Shown: piece after piece, positions 44,911 to 45,736 of the stretch
How the letters are laid out: the number at the start of each line of letters is the position of its first letter
Numbering within the stretch: position 1 is the stretch's first letter
NCBI GenBank assembly: GCA_000981625.1
Contig: LAQA01000007.1
Location: 10,533-56,268 of the forward strand
DNA length: 45,736 bases
Source: Flavobacteriaceae bacterium ASP10-09a
Lineage (GTDB): Bacteria; Bacteroidota; Bacteroidia; Flavobacteriales; Flavobacteriaceae
Direction: 5' to 3'
The notes under the pieces: generated by a model
Database searches by the model: none
Seen by the model: only the letters and a program-made list of their open reading frames with translations
Told to the model about the DNA's origin: nothing
Translations under genes and position numbers: made by a program

Positions 44911-45736
44911 ATGAAAACTATAAAGAACATAAAAACGGAAGGAAACCACAACAAGCCAATTTTAATTGATGTTTTTTATAAAGAAACCAATCAACCCAAA
45001 AAAATCATTATTTTTTGTCATGGTTACAAAGGGTTCAAAGATTGGGGAGCTTGGAATTTAATGGCAGCAGTTTTTGCAAACGCAGGATTTTTCTTTATCA
45101 AATTTAATTTTTCACATAACGGGGGAACCGTTGAACAGCCTATCGATTTTCCAGATTTAGAAGCTTTTGGTAATAATAATTACACCAAAGAATTAGATGA
45201 TTTGGCATCTGTAATTAATTGGATTTCTACGCATTCTGGTTTTAGAAATGAAGTAAAACTTGATGCTTTTTCTTTAATAGGTCACAGCAGAGGAGGAGGA
45301 ATTGTGTTGTTAAAAGCCAATGAAGATACTAGAATTAAAAAAGTAATTACGTTGGCAGGAGTTTGTGATTTTGAAAAAAGAACAGCAACAATCGGTGATT
45401 TACAACAGTGGAAAAATGACGGTGTTAAATATGTTTTAAACGGAAGGACAAAGCAAAATATGCCTCATTATTATCAGTTTTATGAAGATTTTATGCTGAA
45501 TAAAGAAAGGTTAGATATTAAAAAAGCGACTGAAAACTTAAAGATTCCACATTTAATAATTCATGGAAATAAAGATACTTCTGTTTTGATTGGAGAAGCT
45601 GAAAGCTTAAAAAAATGGAATTCAGAAAGTGAATTAAAAGTCATTGATAACGCAAATCATGTCTTTAATACTTTTCACCCTTGGGGGAAAAATCATCTTT
45701 CAGAAGAGCTTGAAACAACCATAAAAAACTGTATTA
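44911..45736 (+). CDS. Alpha/beta hydrolase (3' end cut off)
   Basis: The frame is open to the window edge, 275 codons visible. It is a serine hydrolase of the alpha/beta fold, with IIFCHGYKGFKDWG (the oxyanion-hole HG), LIGHSRGGGIVLL as nucleophile elbow with the catalytic Ser, IIHGNKDTSVLIGEA with the Asp and IDNANHVFNTFHPW with the His. It resembles peptidase S9- or dienelactone hydrolase-like esterases; substrate unknown. Start chosen at the ATG right after the LysE-like gene (7-bp gap). Only the last residues are probably missing, judging from the triad being complete. Confidence 0.85.
   Translation, partial: MKTIKNIKTEGNHNKPILIDVFYKETNQPKKIIIFCHGYKGFKDWGAWNLMAAVFANAGFFFIKFNFSHNGGTVEQPIDFPDLEAFGNNNYTKELDDLASVINWISTHSGFRNEVKLDAFSLIGHSRGGGIVLLKANEDTRIKKVITLAGVCDFEKRTATIGDLQQWKNDGVKYVLNGRTKQNMPHYYQFYEDFMLNKERLDIKKATENLKIPHLIIHGNKDTSVLIGEAESLKKWNSESELKVIDNANHVFNTFHPWGKNHLSEELETTIKNCI

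Noticed and set aside
1..45736. CRISPR arrays, rRNA genes, prophage or insertion sequences
   Set aside because: No regularly spaced repeats, no ribosomal RNA segments and no transposase or phage proteins were recognised anywhere in the window.

Overview
This 45.7-kb window is chromosomal DNA of a low-GC member of the Bacteroidota, very probably a marine Flavobacteriaceae close to Polaribacter or Tenacibaculum. The evidence is the very AT-rich gaps, promoters of the Bacteroidota type (TAnnTTTG near -7), a type IX secretion C-terminal sorting domain on a subtilase, a FecR/STN-type TonB receptor system, LytTR signalling and flavobacterial-style lipoproteins. The genus is inferred from general resemblance, not from a search. 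No prophage, insertion sequence or CRISPR array was seen.

Layout. 1-8.9 kb: a truncated DUF4175-like membrane/coiled-coil protein, gltX, a stomatin-like SPFH protein, glnS, folB, tRNA-Cys and a LysE-type exporter. 8.9-14.0 kb: rnr, a lipid-kinase-like gene, a gene-poor 900-bp AT-rich stretch with seven DnaA-box-like 9-mers (candidate oriC), rpiB and an ElaA-type acetyltransferase. 14.0-20.8 kb: a cell-surface signalling locus made of a TonB receptor with STN domain, a FecR anti-sigma factor and an ECF sigma factor. Facing it is an operon of a duplicated-domain lipoprotein, a lipoprotein metallopeptidase and an outer-membrane barrel. Three copies of one 34-bp motif sit upstream of fecR and of the lipoprotein operon and tie the two halves together. 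20.8-28.8 kb: rluE-like pseudouridine synthase, aldose epimerase, recA, a GNAT enzyme, dut, gpsA, an ACT-like protein, an MFS transporter and a kelch protein. 29.0-39.3 kb: glpD and glpK (with gpsA, the glycerol-3-phosphate genes), separated by a broken and an intact subtilase copy and by a lipoprotein/LytS/LytTR operon. 39.4-45.7 kb: an NhaC-type antiporter, pheS with two small unknown genes, gdhA, a second LysE-like protein and a truncated alpha/beta hydrolase.

Most genes are housekeeping. The parts worth a second look are the sigma/anti-sigma/receptor locus with its repeated promoter-like motif, the DnaA-box cluster before rpiB, and the decaying tandem subtilase with its deletion scar. Several start codons were moved from upstream TTG codons to internal ATGs where the N-terminus of the family or a signal peptide clearly begins there.
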